Shown piece after piece: positions 16,645 through 26,033 of a stretch of DNA of 64,000 nt. Below the pieces are notes generated by a model. The model saw nothing but the letters and a program-made list of their open reading frames with translations. It was not told the origin of the DNA and made no database searches. Source of the stretch: Bacillus mycoides (lineage in GTDB: Bacteria > Bacillota > Bacilli > Bacillales > Bacillaceae_G); contig NZ_LXLV01000062.1 in the NCBI RefSeq assembly GCF_001757995.1, positions 411,285-475,284 on the forward strand. The letters are read 5' to 3'. Position numbers and translations under genes: made by a program. Position 1 is the stretch's first letter. Each line of letters starts with the position of its first letter.

Positions 16645-17559
16645 ATGAAAAAACGTCAATTAGGAAACTCAGATTTATATGTTACGGAAATTGGATTTGG
16701 CTGTATGTCTCTCGGTACATCTGAGGCTGAGGCTATGCGTATTATCGATGAGGCAATCGATTTAGGAATTAACTTTTTTGATACAGCGGACTTATATGAT
16801 TATGGATTAAATGAAGAATTTGTTGGAAAAGCTCTGAAAGGAAAACGCGACCAAATTGTTCTTACAACAAAAGTTGGAAATCGATGGACAGAAGAAAAAA
16901 ACGGCTGGTCTTGGGATCCTTCTAAAGCTTACATAAAGGCCGAAGTAAAAGAGAGTTTACGTAGACTTCAAACAGATTATATTGATTTATATCAACTGCA
17001 TGGCGGGACGCTTGAAGATCCTATAGATGAAACAGTTGAAGCCTTTGAAGAATTAAAAAAAGAAGGTATTATTCGTCATTATGGCATCTCTTCTATACGT
17101 CCAAATGTCATTCGTGAGTATGCAAAACGATCAAATATCGTTAGCGTATTAATGGAATACAGCCTTTTAAATCGTCGTCCTGAAGAATGGTTCCCACTTC
17201 TTAATGAACATCAAATTAGTGTCATCGCACGCGGACCACTTGCGAAAGGCATTTTAACTAACAACAATGCAAGCAAGATAGAAAGAGTGAAGGAAAAAGA
17301 TTACCTCTCCTATTCTTATGATGAATTAAATATAACACTCGCGAGTGTAAAAGAACTTATAGGAGAAAGATCTTTGACTGGATCGGCCATTCAATACTGC
17401 TTACATAATGAAGCTGTTGCATCTGTTATACCTGGTGCAAGCTCTATTCAACAGTTGCAAGCAAATGTACATGCTGGGGAACAAATGTCTTTAACAAAAG
17501 AAGAATATAAACAACTTCAGCAAATTGTTAAATTTGATACATATGCTTTACATCGTTAA
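16645..17559 (+). CDS. yqkF: Aldo/keto reductase, YqkF-like
   Basis: 304 residues. AKR catalytic tetrad members are visible: Asp and Tyr in FFDTADLYDYGLNEE, Lys in VLTTKVGNRW, His in LYQLHGG. C-terminal SVIPGASSIQQLQANV is the NADPH-binding segment. It reduces an aldehyde or ketone of unknown identity. AAGGAGG lies 9 nt before ATG 16645. Position after mciZ matches B. subtilis yqkF. Confidence 0.88.
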   Translation: MKKRQLGNSDLYVTEIGFGCMSLGTSEAEAMRIIDEAIDLGINFFDTADLYDYGLNEEFVGKALKGKRDQIVLTTKVGNRWTEEKNGWSWDPSKAYIKAEVKESLRRLQTDYIDLYQLHGGTLEDPIDETVEAFEELKKEGIIRHYGISSIRPNVIREYAKRSNIVSVLMEYSLLNRRPEEWFPLLNEHQISVIARGPLAKGILTNNNASKIERVKEKDYLSYSYDELNITLASVKELIGERSLTGSAIQYCLHNEAVASVIPGASSIQQLQANVHAGEQMSLTKEEYKQLQQIVKFDTYALHR

Positions 17560-17592
17560 AAAGGCGCTACCATACTGGTAGCGTCTTTTTAT
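17558..17592. terminator. Bidirectional terminator
   Basis: AAAAGGCGCTACCA pairs with TGGTAGCGTCTTTTT between two convergent reductase genes. Confidence 0.88.
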
Positions 17593-18416
17593 AACGTATC
17601 ATATTTATCAGGATTCGTTCCTACATGTAAATTACGATTTAACGTATTAATTTGATCCATCTCTTCTTCAGTTAATGAGAAATCAAAAATAGTAAAGTTC
17701 TCTTTAATACGAGATGGCGTAACAGATTTAGGAATAGTCACAATCCCACTTTGAATATCCCACCTTAATATAACTTGTGCAGGTGACTTTTCATATTTTT
17801 TAGAAATAGCCTGAATAATTGGATGCTGGAATACTTTGCCGCCTCTCATTAAAGGACTCCACGCTTCCATTTGAATTTGCTCACCTTGACAGAAATCACG
17901 CAATTCAAATTGCGCTAACATTGGATGAAGTTCAACTTGGTTTACCATCGGCTTCACTTTGCAATTTGGTAATAACAGTTCTAAATGATGTTTATGAAAA
18001 TTAGAAACACCAATGGCGCGCACTTTACCTTCTTCATATAACTTTTCTAGAGCACGGTACGTATCAACATACTTCCCTCTTATCGGCCAATGGATTAAAT
18101 ATAAATCTACATAGTCCATTTGTAATTTCTTTAAACTTTTTTCAAACGCCTCGAGCGTCCCCTCGTACCCTTGATCGTCGTTCCAAACTTTTGTTGTAAT
18201 AAACAAGTCTTCTCGCGAGATTCCAGATTCACGAACCGCTTCTCCGACACCGCTTTCATTTTCATATACAGTTGCTGTATCAATCGAACGGTATCCAACT
18301 TCTAACGCTGTTTTTACTGCTTGTTTAACTTCGTCGCCTTCTTTCGCTTTATAAACGCCTAGACCAATCATCGGCATTTTCACACCATTATGAAGTGTAG
18401 TTGTTGGAATATGCAC
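17589..18416 (-). CDS. Aldo/keto reductase, YtbE/YvgN type
   Basis: About 275 residues from GTG 18416, which has AGGGAG 7 nt upstream; the longer upstream reading lacks a ribosome site and exceeds the usual 275-280. AKR signatures: [16 protein letters not shown] (Asp, Tyr), ITTKVWND (Lys), LYLIHWP (His), and [13 protein letters not shown] for NADPH. Related Bacillus enzymes reduce methylglyoxal and other aldehydes. It is unrelated in branch to the adjacent YqkF-type reductase, so the pair is not a recent duplication. Confidence 0.87.
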   Translation of the reverse strand: MHIPTTTLHNGVKMPMIGLGVYKAKEGDEVKQAVKTALEVGYRSIDTATVYENESGVGEAVRESGISREDLFITTKVWNDDQGYEGTLEAFEKSLKKLQMDYVDLYLIHWPIRGKYVDTYRALEKLYEEGKVRAIGVSNFHKHHLELLLPNCKVKPMVNQVELHPMLAQFELRDFCQGEQIQMEAWSPLMRGGKVFQHPIIQAISKKYEKSPAQVILRWDIQSGIVTIPKSVTPSRIKENFTIFDFSLTEEEMDQINTLNRNLHVGTNPDKYDTL

Positions 18417-18530
18417 AGTCTTTCTCCCTTTCATTGTTACATTTTTATAAACCACAACTTTATTTCAACAAGATTCATTCAAAATGTCAAAACATACGTA
18501 CAGTTTACATAATAATTTTATACATTTTTA

Positions 18531-18567
18531 AAAAATAACGTGAACTCATTCATTCACGTTATTTTTT
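18531..18567 (-). terminator. Terminator of the GrpB-like gene
   Basis: AATAACGTGAA and TTCACGTTATT pair around an 8-nt loop, with T's following on the minus strand. Confidence 0.85.
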
Positions 18568-19070
18568 ATCCATTTCTTCGCTTTTTCATCAACATTATGT
18601 ACAAACTCATTTTTCCCTTCCGTATATAACGTACCATCATATGTATATTTTTCGGCTAGTTCTTTCTTTAGAGCTGCATACGCCTCTGCTTCTTCACAAT
18701 GAGCCATCATATAATCACGAAATGCTAAATGCCTTACTATCTCAGGATTTCCTTTTTCAAATACGTGTAAGTGATACGAACGTTTTTCCTCCGTTCCATG
18801 AATAAAATAACGGCGGCCTGAAATACCATTTTCTCCTTTAATGATGTAACCCAGTTCTTTAAATTGCTCATTCCATTGATCTACTCTGTCAATACTTTCT
18901 ACTTCCATGATCATATCAATAATAGGTTTAGCTGCTAGTCCTGGCACTGATGTACTTCCAATATGATGAATTTTCACCATTTCTGGCATCGCCAATTTTA
19001 ATCTTTCAGCCGCCATTTGAAATTTTTCACCCCAATGATTTTCATGCGGAACGACTACAATTTTTCTCAT
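18546..19070 (-). CDS. GrpB-family nucleotidyltransferase-like protein (UPF0157)
   Basis: 174 residues. The family core is intact: IHHIGSTSVPGLAAKPIIDM (about 34-53), with GST and the following Asp placed as in nucleotidyltransferase-fold proteins, then YHLHVFEKGNPEIVRHLAFRDY. Substrate unknown. The family is often annotated GrpB or fused to dephospho-CoA kinases. AGGGGAGTTAGA precedes the ATG. Monocistronic, with its own terminator. Confidence 0.85.
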   Translation of the reverse strand: MRKIVVVPHENHWGEKFQMAAERLKLAMPEMVKIHHIGSTSVPGLAAKPIIDMIMEVESIDRVDQWNEQFKELGYIIKGENGISGRRYFIHGTEEKRSYHLHVFEKGNPEIVRHLAFRDYMMAHCEEAEAYAALKKELAEKYTYDGTLYTEGKNEFVHNVDEKAKKWIKNNVNE

Positions 19071-19100
19071 TCTAACTCCCCTTTTCTTACAAACTCGTCA

Positions 19101-19137
19101 AAAAAATGATCAGTGGCATTTCACTGATCATTTTTTA
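19101..19137 (-). terminator. Terminator of yqkE
   Basis: AATGATCAGTG and CACTGATCATT form an 11-bp stem flanked by A and T runs. Confidence 0.88.
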
Positions 19138-19401
19138 TTATTTAAAGTCTTTCCAAGTAAGGCTACTTTCACTTAACAGTTCTTCAAATGATTTATTCTT
19201 TTCACGTTCTTTTTTCTCTTGACGCTTTCTTTCCAGTTCTGCTGCCTCTTTTTTCTCTTCTCTCACTTGCAACTCTTTTTTCTTATTCTTTAATTGTTGC
19301 ATTAACGAATCGTTCAATTGATCACCTAGTGTAAGCGATTCTTTCTCTGGTTGATTCATTTGAGAGTGTCTTTGTGTTTGTTTTTGCTTCTTTTTCTTCA
19401 T
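19138..19401 (-). CDS. yqkE: YqkE-like charged coiled-coil protein (DUF3886)
   Basis: 87 residues, very rich in Lys, Glu and Gln. The central 45 residues (about 30-75) form an uninterrupted charged helix, and the end SFEELLSESSLTWKDFK is the conserved tail of the YqkE family. No enzymatic motif. ATG 19401 has AAAGGTGATTAG ahead of it; the GTG at 19410 lies within the ribosome site. Gene order yqkF...yqkE...yqkD...yqkC is kept from B. subtilis with extra genes in between. Confidence 0.8.
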   Translation of the reverse strand: MKKKKQKQTQRHSQMNQPEKESLTLGDQLNDSLMQQLKNKKKELQVREEKKEAAELERKRQEKKEREKNKSFEELLSESSLTWKDFK

Positions 19402-19612
19402 ACTAATCACCTTTTACTTTTTTCTCCATTATAGAGGATACACGACGAAATCGACAATAAAAAAGGTACATTACTCCCCGATTCTCTATTATTCATTTTT
19501 TGTAAATATGTTAATTTTTCGAAAAAACTAAATTTTACTATAGATATAATCCTATTAATCTATTAAAATTATGTCGTATGATGTCAGATTATAAAAAAAG
19601 GAGAAATTAATT

Positions 19613-21202
19613 ATGTGGAAAAAAATTATTCCTGCTGTCGCTATTTTAAGCACCATGACTTTTTCAAGCGTGTTCGCCGCTCCTCCATCTCAGACTCCTG
19701 CTGAACAAAACCGATACATAGACGTACAAATGCTTGGTATTAATGATTTCCATGGACAACTAGACACTGTAAAAAAAATTAACAACAAAGAAGCTGGTGG
19801 TGCTGATTACTTAGCCACTTATTTAAAAGAACGTAAAAAACAAAATCCAAATACACTTCTTGTACATGCTGGAGATATTGTCGGTGCTAGCCCACCAGTT
19901 TCAGCTTTATTACAAGACGAACCCACTATTGAATTTTTAAATGACTTAAAGTTTGATGTTGGTACAATTGGAAATCATGAATTCGATGAAGGTATCGATG
20001 AAATGAAACGCCTCATTTACGGTGGATATCACGAAAAAACAGGGAATTTCAAAGGAGCAAACTTCCCTTATGTCGCTGCAAACTTCTATAACAAATCAAC
20101 TGGCCGCTTATTTTTACCACCATTTACTGTAAAAATGGTTGACGGAGTTCCTGTAGGATTCATTGGAGTTGTTACAACTGATACGCCAAATGTCGTTATG
20201 CCTACTATGCTTAAAAATGTAGAAATCACTGACGAAGTAGAAGCTATTAATAAATCAGCGCAACAATTAAAGCGTCTCGGCGTTAAATCTATCGTAGTCC
20301 TTGCACATGTTGGCGGAACAACTGATGAGTATGGTGTAACAAATGGAGACCTCACTCGAATTGCAAATGAAACAGATCCAGAAGTTGATGTTATTTTTGG
20401 CGGACATAGTCATACGTATGTAAATGGTACAGTTAATAATAAACTTATCGTACAAGCAAATTCTTATGGAACGGCTTTCTCAGACGTAGATGTAACGATT
20501 GATAGAAAAACAAAAGATATTGTTAAGAAAAAAGCTGAAGTTATTACAACGTACCATGAAGGTGTAGAACCTGATAAACAAGTAAAACAAAAGTTAGATC
20601 AATATAAAGAAAAAATTGCACCGCTTGTAAATGAAGTTATTGGAAAATCTACAGCAGCTATCGACCGTAAACAAAACGATGCTGGTGAATCTACTCTTGG
20701 AAATGTAATTGCCGATGCACAGCGCCAAACAATGCAAGCGCAAATCGCTCTTATGAATCCTGGCGGCATTCGTAATGACTTAGACGCTGGAGATATTACA
20801 TGGGGCGAATTATACGGTATTCAGCCTTTCGGGAATCAATTAATTAAAGTAGATTTAACAGGTCAAGATATTCGCGATATTTTAAATCAACAATGGCAAA
20901 AAGGCGCAACGAGAATGCTCCAAATCTCAGGTATTCAATATACTTGGGATGCAAATCAACCGAATGGTGAAAAGGTTACGAATATCCATTTAACAAATGG
21001 TGAGGAACTAGTTGCCTCTAAAACGTATAGCGTAGTTGCAAATGCTTTCCTAGCTTCGGGTGGTGATGGATTCGTATCATTTAAAAATGGAAAAAATGCT
21101 GAAACGGGTCCAAACGACTTTGAAGCGTTAGTCGATTATGTAAAACAATTGAAAGAACCAATTCAGCCAATTATTGATGGACGGATTCAAAAATTAAATT
21201 AA
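19613..21202 (+). CDS. Secreted 5'-nucleotidase / metallophosphoesterase
   Basis: 529 residues with a signal peptide ending VFAAPP. N-terminal metallophosphatase motifs: INDFHGQLD, HAGDIVGASP, GNHEFDEG, VVLAHVGG and GGHSHTY; C-terminal 5'-nucleotidase domain with NPGGIRNDLDAG and VANAFLASGGDGF. It would release phosphate and nucleoside from extracellular nucleotides. It has no LPXTG anchor, unlike the larger relative at 40470, so it is probably secreted. AAAGGAG precedes the ATG; TATAAT at 19545-19550 may be the -10. Confidence 0.9.
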   Translation: MWKKIIPAVAILSTMTFSSVFAAPPSQTPAEQNRYIDVQMLGINDFHGQLDTVKKINNKEAGGADYLATYLKERKKQNPNTLLVHAGDIVGASPPVSALLQDEPTIEFLNDLKFDVGTIGNHEFDEGIDEMKRLIYGGYHEKTGNFKGANFPYVAANFYNKSTGRLFLPPFTVKMVDGVPVGFIGVVTTDTPNVVMPTMLKNVEITDEVEAINKSAQQLKRLGVKSIVVLAHVGGTTDEYGVTNGDLTRIANETDPEVDVIFGGHSHTYVNGTVNNKLIVQANSYGTAFSDVDVTIDRKTKDIVKKKAEVITTYHEGVEPDKQVKQKLDQYKEKIAPLVNEVIGKSTAAIDRKQNDAGESTLGNVIADAQRQTMQAQIALMNPGGIRNDLDAGDITWGELYGIQPFGNQLIKVDLTGQDIRDILNQQWQKGATRMLQISGIQYTWDANQPNGEKVTNIHLTNGEELVASKTYSVVANAFLASGGDGFVSFKNGKNAETGPNDFEALVDYVKQLKEPIQPIIDGRIQKLN

Positions 21203-21324
21203 ATATTTTTCAAATAACTGTATGTGCTGTAAATGGGAAATGTCATCCCCTATAAAAGGAGCACTTTTCATTACAAATTATACGCACATACCCTTTAACT
21301 TTTTCGTAATATACATGAACCTGA

Positions 21325-21364
21325 AAAAGGATACTCGTTCTTACTTTGAACATAGTATCCTTTT
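21325..21364. terminator. Bidirectional terminator
   Basis: AAAAGGATACT and AGTATCCTTTT pair, with an inner GTTC/GAAC stem, between the nucleotidase gene and the convergent gene at 21367. Confidence 0.85.
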
Positions 21365-21366
21365 CT

Positions 21367-21843
21367 TCATTTATCTAAATGTGATACCTCATTAAAATCA
21401 TATCGTTGCAAAAATCCCTGTAGTGCCTCTTCTACAATTTTAGACTTTTGAATCCCTTTAACTTCGGATATAACATCTAATCTCGCTAATATTTCCGTAT
21501 CAATAGAAAAGGTTCGTTTCTTTTTCTCTGAAATTCCACTTATAATCGGCACGCTTACTTCTTCTCTTTTTCTTAACAATTCATAAATACTTTGCAATTG
21601 TTCATAAATTAGTAATTGATAATCCGTTTTTGCATATTGAAGGGCAGTAGCTTCTTGGAGTTGCAAATGACGCGGTTCTTCTCCATCGCCTATAAAGACA
21701 CGCTTTTTCTGCTCCCCATCATATTCATATCCAATCACCCTTAATTTTTTGGATAAAGTATAAGGGCTCATTTCAAGACGTTTCGCTATAATAGCGATTG
21801 ATTCGCGCCTATTTAAAGAATCAATAATTTCTCCAATCGTCAC
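21367..21843 (-). CDS. Putative DNA-binding protein, HTH plus ribbon-helix-helix
   Basis: 158 residues. The first 40 (VGEIIDSLNRRES-like start, then IAIIAKRLEMSPYTLSKKLRVIGYEYD) look like a helix-turn-helix with the MSPYTLSKKLR recognition helix. Residues about 110-150 (KRTFSIDTEILARLDVISEV then SKIVEEALQGFLQRY) have the short strand and two helices of a ribbon-helix-helix/CopG domain. The start is GTG 21843 with GAGGAGGGAG upstream. Two unlike DNA-binding modules in one small protein is uncommon. It is divergent from the hydrolase gene at 21975. Target unknown. Confidence 0.6.
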   Translation of the reverse strand: MTIGEIIDSLNRRESIAIIAKRLEMSPYTLSKKLRVIGYEYDGEQKKRVFIGDGEEPRHLQLQEATALQYAKTDYQLLIYEQLQSIYELLRKREEVSVPIISGISEKKKRTFSIDTEILARLDVISEVKGIQKSKIVEEALQGFLQRYDFNEVSHLDK

Positions 21844-21974
21844 ATTCTCCCTCCTCTCTTAATCGCCTAAACTTGAAATCAAACCAGTATGTTATGATAC
21901 AATGATTTTCTAGTAGTATATGCAAAAGAAAGAGCCTGTGCGATTCATACCATTTAAGAGAAGGAGGTTTACAT

Positions 21975-22976
21975 ATGCTTTTTCGTAGCCATACCCCTCG
22001 GTTTTATAACGAAAAGAAGCAATTAATCCCTAACAGTATCGCTACGATAGAAAGCGTTATGATTAATGACCGGAAACAATCTCTCCTTATACGCGGACAA
22101 AACGTGGAACAGCCTATTTTATTATGCTGTCACGGCGGTCCTGGTATGGCACAAATCGGCTTTATTCGCCATTTCCAAAAAGAGTTAGAAAAACACTTTA
22201 TCGTTATTAATTGGGATCAGCGAGGGGCAGGTAAATCCTTTTTATGGCGGGATATCCAAACAAATTTTACGATTGATCAATTTGTTTCAGATGCAAAAGA
22301 GGTTATTCAATATCTTCTCAAACGCTTTAATAAGCAAAAATTATTTCTCGCTGGTCATTCTTGGGGGAGTATTATCGGACTACAAATCGCTAGTCAATAT
22401 CCCGAATATATAGAAGCATACATCGGCATCGGTCAAATCGTACATATGAAGCAAAATGAAGAATTACTATACCGACATTTAATTAGCTCTGCAAAAAAAC
22501 ATGACCATAAAAAGGCATTAGCTTCTCTTTTAAAATTAGGGAAACCACCTTTTTTAGATACGAGGCGTCTCATTATTCAAAGAAAGTGGCTTGGTACATT
22601 TGGAGGAGCAATACAAAACGGATCTTCCTTTTCTTTCATACGAAAAGGTTTCTTTTCTCCTGAATATACGCTATTAGACTGGTTCAAATTTCTCGCAGGA
22701 AATTTAAAATCCGGAGTTTTATGGGAAGAGATGCTAACAATCGATTTCTTTTCGTCTATTTCAAGTTTATCTGTTCCTGTTTATTTTTGTTCTGGTCGCT
22801 ATGATTATCAAACTCCTTATGCACTCGTTCAACAATATTGCGATATCATTCAAGCTCCTATTAAAAAAATGGTTTGGTTTCCCAACTCGGCACATTCTCC
22901 AGATTTAGAAGAGCCTGAACTATTCGCCAAATCTTTACAATCAATTAAACAAGAACTATCTTTTCAACATACATAA
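21975..22976 (+). CDS. Alpha/beta hydrolase, proline iminopeptidase-like
   Basis: 333 residues. HGGPGMAQ (oxyanion hole, as in prolyl iminopeptidases), NWDQRGAGKS, nucleophile elbow GHSWGS (Ser about residue 127), Asp in CSGRYDYQTPY and His in FPNSAHSPDLEEP make the triad. HGGPG plus WDQRGAGKS places it in the S33 peptidase/PIP branch, though substrate could be an ester. AGAAGGAGG is 7 nt before ATG 21975. Confidence 0.85.
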   Translation: MLFRSHTPRFYNEKKQLIPNSIATIESVMINDRKQSLLIRGQNVEQPILLCCHGGPGMAQIGFIRHFQKELEKHFIVINWDQRGAGKSFLWRDIQTNFTIDQFVSDAKEVIQYLLKRFNKQKLFLAGHSWGSIIGLQIASQYPEYIEAYIGIGQIVHMKQNEELLYRHLISSAKKHDHKKALASLLKLGKPPFLDTRRLIIQRKWLGTFGGAIQNGSSFSFIRKGFFSPEYTLLDWFKFLAGNLKSGVLWEEMLTIDFFSSISSLSVPVYFCSGRYDYQTPYALVQQYCDIIQAPIKKMVWFPNSAHSPDLEEPELFAKSLQSIKQELSFQHT

Positions 22977-22987
22977 CAAAAGGCTCT

Positions 22988-23016
22988 TTTACATTTCATA
23001 GAAAACATTTTATAAT
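22988..23016 (+). promoter_or_regulatory. Promoter of the antiporter gene
   Basis: TTTACA (22988-22993), 17-nt spacer, TATAAT (23011-23016). Confidence 0.65.
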
Positions 23017-23092
23017 GATATGTCGCAAGTATATGTCACTGCAAACATTTGCTTGCCTTAACAGAATAAAAATTAGGGAGATTATATTTATT

Positions 23093-24412
23093 ATGAACGC
23101 TGTACTCATCGCAGTAGCAGTCATGCTACTGCTTAGTTTGTTACGTGTCCAAGTCATTGTCGCTATTATCGTTGGAGCTTTAACAGGCGGACTTATCGGC
23201 GGACTCGGTATTTCAGAAACAATTAGCACTTTTACAGCCGGTCTTGGGAACAGTGCTCCTATCGCATTAAGCTACGCAATGCTCGGTGGATTTGCTATTT
23301 CCCTTTCAAAAACAGGACTTCCTGATGCAATGATCCAATCCGCTTTAAAATGGATCGGCAACGAACAAGACACGAAAAAACAAGTCTATTCTAAAATACT
23401 TATATTATTTATCATTTTAACAATGGCTTGTTTCTCACAAAATATTATCCCTGTTCATATCGCCTTCATTCCGATCTTAATTCCAGCACTTTTAAAAGTA
23501 TTAAATGAGCTGAGGGTGGATCGTAGGCTTGTAACATGTCTTATTACATTTGGGTTAATTACCCCTTACATGTGGGTCCCAGCAGGATTCGGAAAAATTT
23601 ATCATGACGTATTGCAAACAAATGCTGCGCAAAGCGGTCTTACATTTGATGTCGCACTTATTCCAAAAGCGATGACTATTCCTGCAATCGGTATGATTAT
23701 CGGATTATGTGTAGCGGTTTTCATTACATACCGAAAACCACGTACATATGAAACAGAACAAATTCATGCTGCTGAGAATGAAATCGTTCCCTATACGAAA
23801 AAAAGCATTACTTTTGGCTTATTATCTATAATTGCTACACTAACTGTTCAATTAACAACAGAATCAATGATCTTCGGTGCTTTAGCAGGTATTATCGTCT
23901 TATCAGTTAGCGGTAGTCTCCCTCTTAAAGAAGCAGATGCTATTTTAACAAGCGGAATGCGTATGATGTCCTTTATCGGATTTGTTATGATTTCTGCCGC
24001 TGGATTTGGCGCTGTTCTTCGAAAAACTGGACATGTTGAATCTCTTGTGCAAACGAGTGCACATATAATCGGAAATAATAAACCACTTGCTGCATTTCTT
24101 ATGCTCGTTATTGGTCTTCTCGTTACGATGGGAATAGGTTCTTCCTTTTCAACCATCCCAATCTTAACAACAATTTTCGTGCCGTTATGCGTCCAGCTTG
24201 GATTTAGTCCGATGGCAACAATTGCAATTATCGGTACAGCCGGTGCACTAGGTGACGCAGGTTCTCCAGCATCTGATAGTACACTTGGACCAACATCCGG
24301 TTTAAATGTTGATGGTCAGCACCACCATATATGGGATACGTGCGTTCCAACTTTTCTGCACTATAATATTCCGTTACTTATATTCGGCTTTATTGCCGCG
24401 ATTACACTTTAA
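23093..24412 (+). CDS. Na+/H+ antiporter-family membrane protein, YuiF-like
   Basis: 439 residues with about 11-12 hydrophobic segments: MNAVLIAVAVMLLLSLLRVQ start, TGLPDAMIQSALKWIG, FSQNIIPVHIAFIPILIPALL, GTAGALGDAGSPASDSTLGP near the end. This matches the YuiF branch of the NhaC/ion-transporter superfamily; B. cereus group genomes carry several. The conserved GDAGSPASD signature is like that of citrate/dicarboxylate and amino acid transporters, so the substrate may not be Na+. ATG 23093 has GGGAG at a rather long 12-nt spacing; upstream in-frame sequence before the promoter is discarded. Confidence 0.75.
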   Translation: MNAVLIAVAVMLLLSLLRVQVIVAIIVGALTGGLIGGLGISETISTFTAGLGNSAPIALSYAMLGGFAISLSKTGLPDAMIQSALKWIGNEQDTKKQVYSKILILFIILTMACFSQNIIPVHIAFIPILIPALLKVLNELRVDRRLVTCLITFGLITPYMWVPAGFGKIYHDVLQTNAAQSGLTFDVALIPKAMTIPAIGMIIGLCVAVFITYRKPRTYETEQIHAAENEIVPYTKKSITFGLLSIIATLTVQLTTESMIFGALAGIIVLSVSGSLPLKEADAILTSGMRMMSFIGFVMISAAGFGAVLRKTGHVESLVQTSAHIIGNNKPLAAFLMLVIGLLVTMGIGSSFSTIPILTTIFVPLCVQLGFSPMATIAIIGTAGALGDAGSPASDSTLGPTSGLNVDGQHHHIWDTCVPTFLHYNIPLLIFGFIAAITL

Positions 24413-24438
24413 AAGGTGCGTTTTTAAAACGCACCTTT
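24412..24438. terminator. Bidirectional terminator
   Basis: AAAGGTGCGTTTT and AAAACGCACCTTT pair between the antiporter and the convergent LacI gene. Confidence 0.88.
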
Positions 24439-25360
24439 ACTTTGTTGTTTCTCTCTCAATGAATCTAAATTCTATTTCTACTTCTTGTCCCACTTGTTTC
24501 TTCTTTATTTTTCCTATTAACTGCTGAAAAGCTATTTCCCCATTTTCTTCGATATAACTTCCAATCGTCGTTAACGATGGGCTTATCCATTCACCCTCTA
24601 CACTCCCGTTAAATCCAACGATTTGCAACTTACCTGGTATATGAATATTAAGAGTTTTCGCCGCCCTAATTACCTCAATAGCGACCTTATCACTTGAAGC
24701 TACAACTCCATCTATGTATGGATGTTTTTGTAACAATTCAAGGAACTGCTGATTCGTATACCCTTGTACAATTTCCTCTCGATAAGAAAGTCCTTCTTTC
24801 CAAGTAGTATCTAGAAATCCTGCCACATGCTCTTCCATTTCTTCACTCTCTACTCCCTCACCGATATAAGCAAGAAACTGGCAGCCTTTCTCTTTTAATA
24901 AAGAAACAGCTTTCTGTCCACTTTCATAATAGCTCATAAGAGATTGTCGTTCTTCAAGCACAGCGAAAGGAAGTGAGATTTCTCCTATACTTTGAAAAAC
25001 AGATTTCGTCATTATAACGCCTGCAATGTTATTTTGCTCCAACATATCTATGTATCTATTCTTATTTTCTATATTACAAACTATTACTTGATACCCTTCT
25101 TTATATGCTATTTCCTCAACGAAACGGAGCAAAGTGATATATGATGGATTATGCAAATTATCTACAAGTAATGCAATCATCGTTGAAGGCTGTTTAAATA
25201 AAGGCTTTGCTGTAGCATTCGGTCTATATTGTAACTCTTCAATTGCTTTTTTTACTTGTTTCACCGTATCTTCATGGACATATCCTTTTTCGTTAATGAC
25301 TCTTGAAACGGTTGCGACTGAAACACCGGCCAATTTTGCAACATCACGTATAGTTGCCAC
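24437..25360 (-). CDS. LacI-family transcriptional regulator
   Basis: 307 residues: N-terminal LacI HTH MATIRDVAKLAGVSVATVSR with hinge RPNATAKPLF, then a periplasmic-binding-protein-like domain (MIALLVDNLHNPSYITLLR, GVIMTK, DGVVASSDKVAIEVIRA, IPGKLQIVGFNGS, SPSLTTIG). Slightly shorter than the usual 330, with the first lobe trimmed. Effector is probably a sugar or nucleoside. No adjacent sugar-use operon is in the window, so its target is unknown. Confidence 0.9.
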   Translation of the reverse strand: MATIRDVAKLAGVSVATVSRVINEKGYVHEDTVKQVKKAIEELQYRPNATAKPLFKQPSTMIALLVDNLHNPSYITLLRFVEEIAYKEGYQVIVCNIENKNRYIDMLEQNNIAGVIMTKSVFQSIGEISLPFAVLEERQSLMSYYESGQKAVSLLKEKGCQFLAYIGEGVESEEMEEHVAGFLDTTWKEGLSYREEIVQGYTNQQFLELLQKHPYIDGVVASSDKVAIEVIRAAKTLNIHIPGKLQIVGFNGSVEGEWISPSLTTIGSYIEENGEIAFQQLIGKIKKKQVGQEVEIEFRFIERETTK

Positions 25361-25474
25361 ATCGTCACCCCTTAATATGGTAATAGATTACAATTTTAAA
25401 CTAAACCAAAATATAACATTCGTCAAGATTATTGTTTTATATTTCTGAAAATTGTTACACAACTTCCACTCTAC

Positions 25475-25951
25475 TCATAAAATATACTCCAGCTGAATTT
25501 CATGTGAAATCGCGATATTATCATAACCAATAAACGGAATTTCTTTCTTTATTTTTCGTGCTTCCTTTACCGCATCAATATACAAATTCGTCATCATGAA
25601 GTTACGTTTTTGATAAAAACGAAGTGCGTTCATATTATCATTCGTCGTAATGAGCCACACTTTTTCACACTCATTTTCCCTTGCCATTTGCAATACACAA
25701 TCCACCAGTTTTGTTCCAATCCCCTTTCCTTCCTCAAAACTATTTAACGATACAATTTCACACATGTTTTCTAGCACTTCGCACGTTATAATTCCCACTA
25801 TTCTGTCATTTTTAAGTGCGATAAAACCAGGTAATTGTTCTAATTGATGTGCTCTGCCTCGCGAGACCATCATTGAACTCCCCCAGTTTTCACACATAAC
25901 CCCCCGAATTGTTTCTTTCATTTCTGATGTAATTTTTTGTATATAAACCAT
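25475..25951 (-). CDS. GNAT N-acetyltransferase
   Basis: 158 residues with the acetyl-CoA loop in SFEEGKGIGTKLVDCVLQMA (about 73-92; Q/R-x-x-G-x-G/A form GKGIGTKL) and VWLITTNDNMNALRFYQKRNF, the typical GNAT motif A/B pair. Substrate unknown. ATG 25951 follows AAAAGGGGAGAAATCG. Monocistronic; no clear terminator seen. Confidence 0.85.
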   Translation of the reverse strand: MVYIQKITSEMKETIRGVMCENWGSSMMVSRGRAHQLEQLPGFIALKNDRIVGIITCEVLENMCEIVSLNSFEEGKGIGTKLVDCVLQMARENECEKVWLITTNDNMNALRFYQKRNFMMTNLYIDAVKEARKIKKEIPFIGYDNIAISHEIQLEYIL

Positions 25952-26033
25952 ATACGATTTCTCCCCTTTTCACATCATTGTGATACAATGTTAGTGTATC
26001 ATATGTAGAGGTATTTGGAGGATGAGGTAAAGT

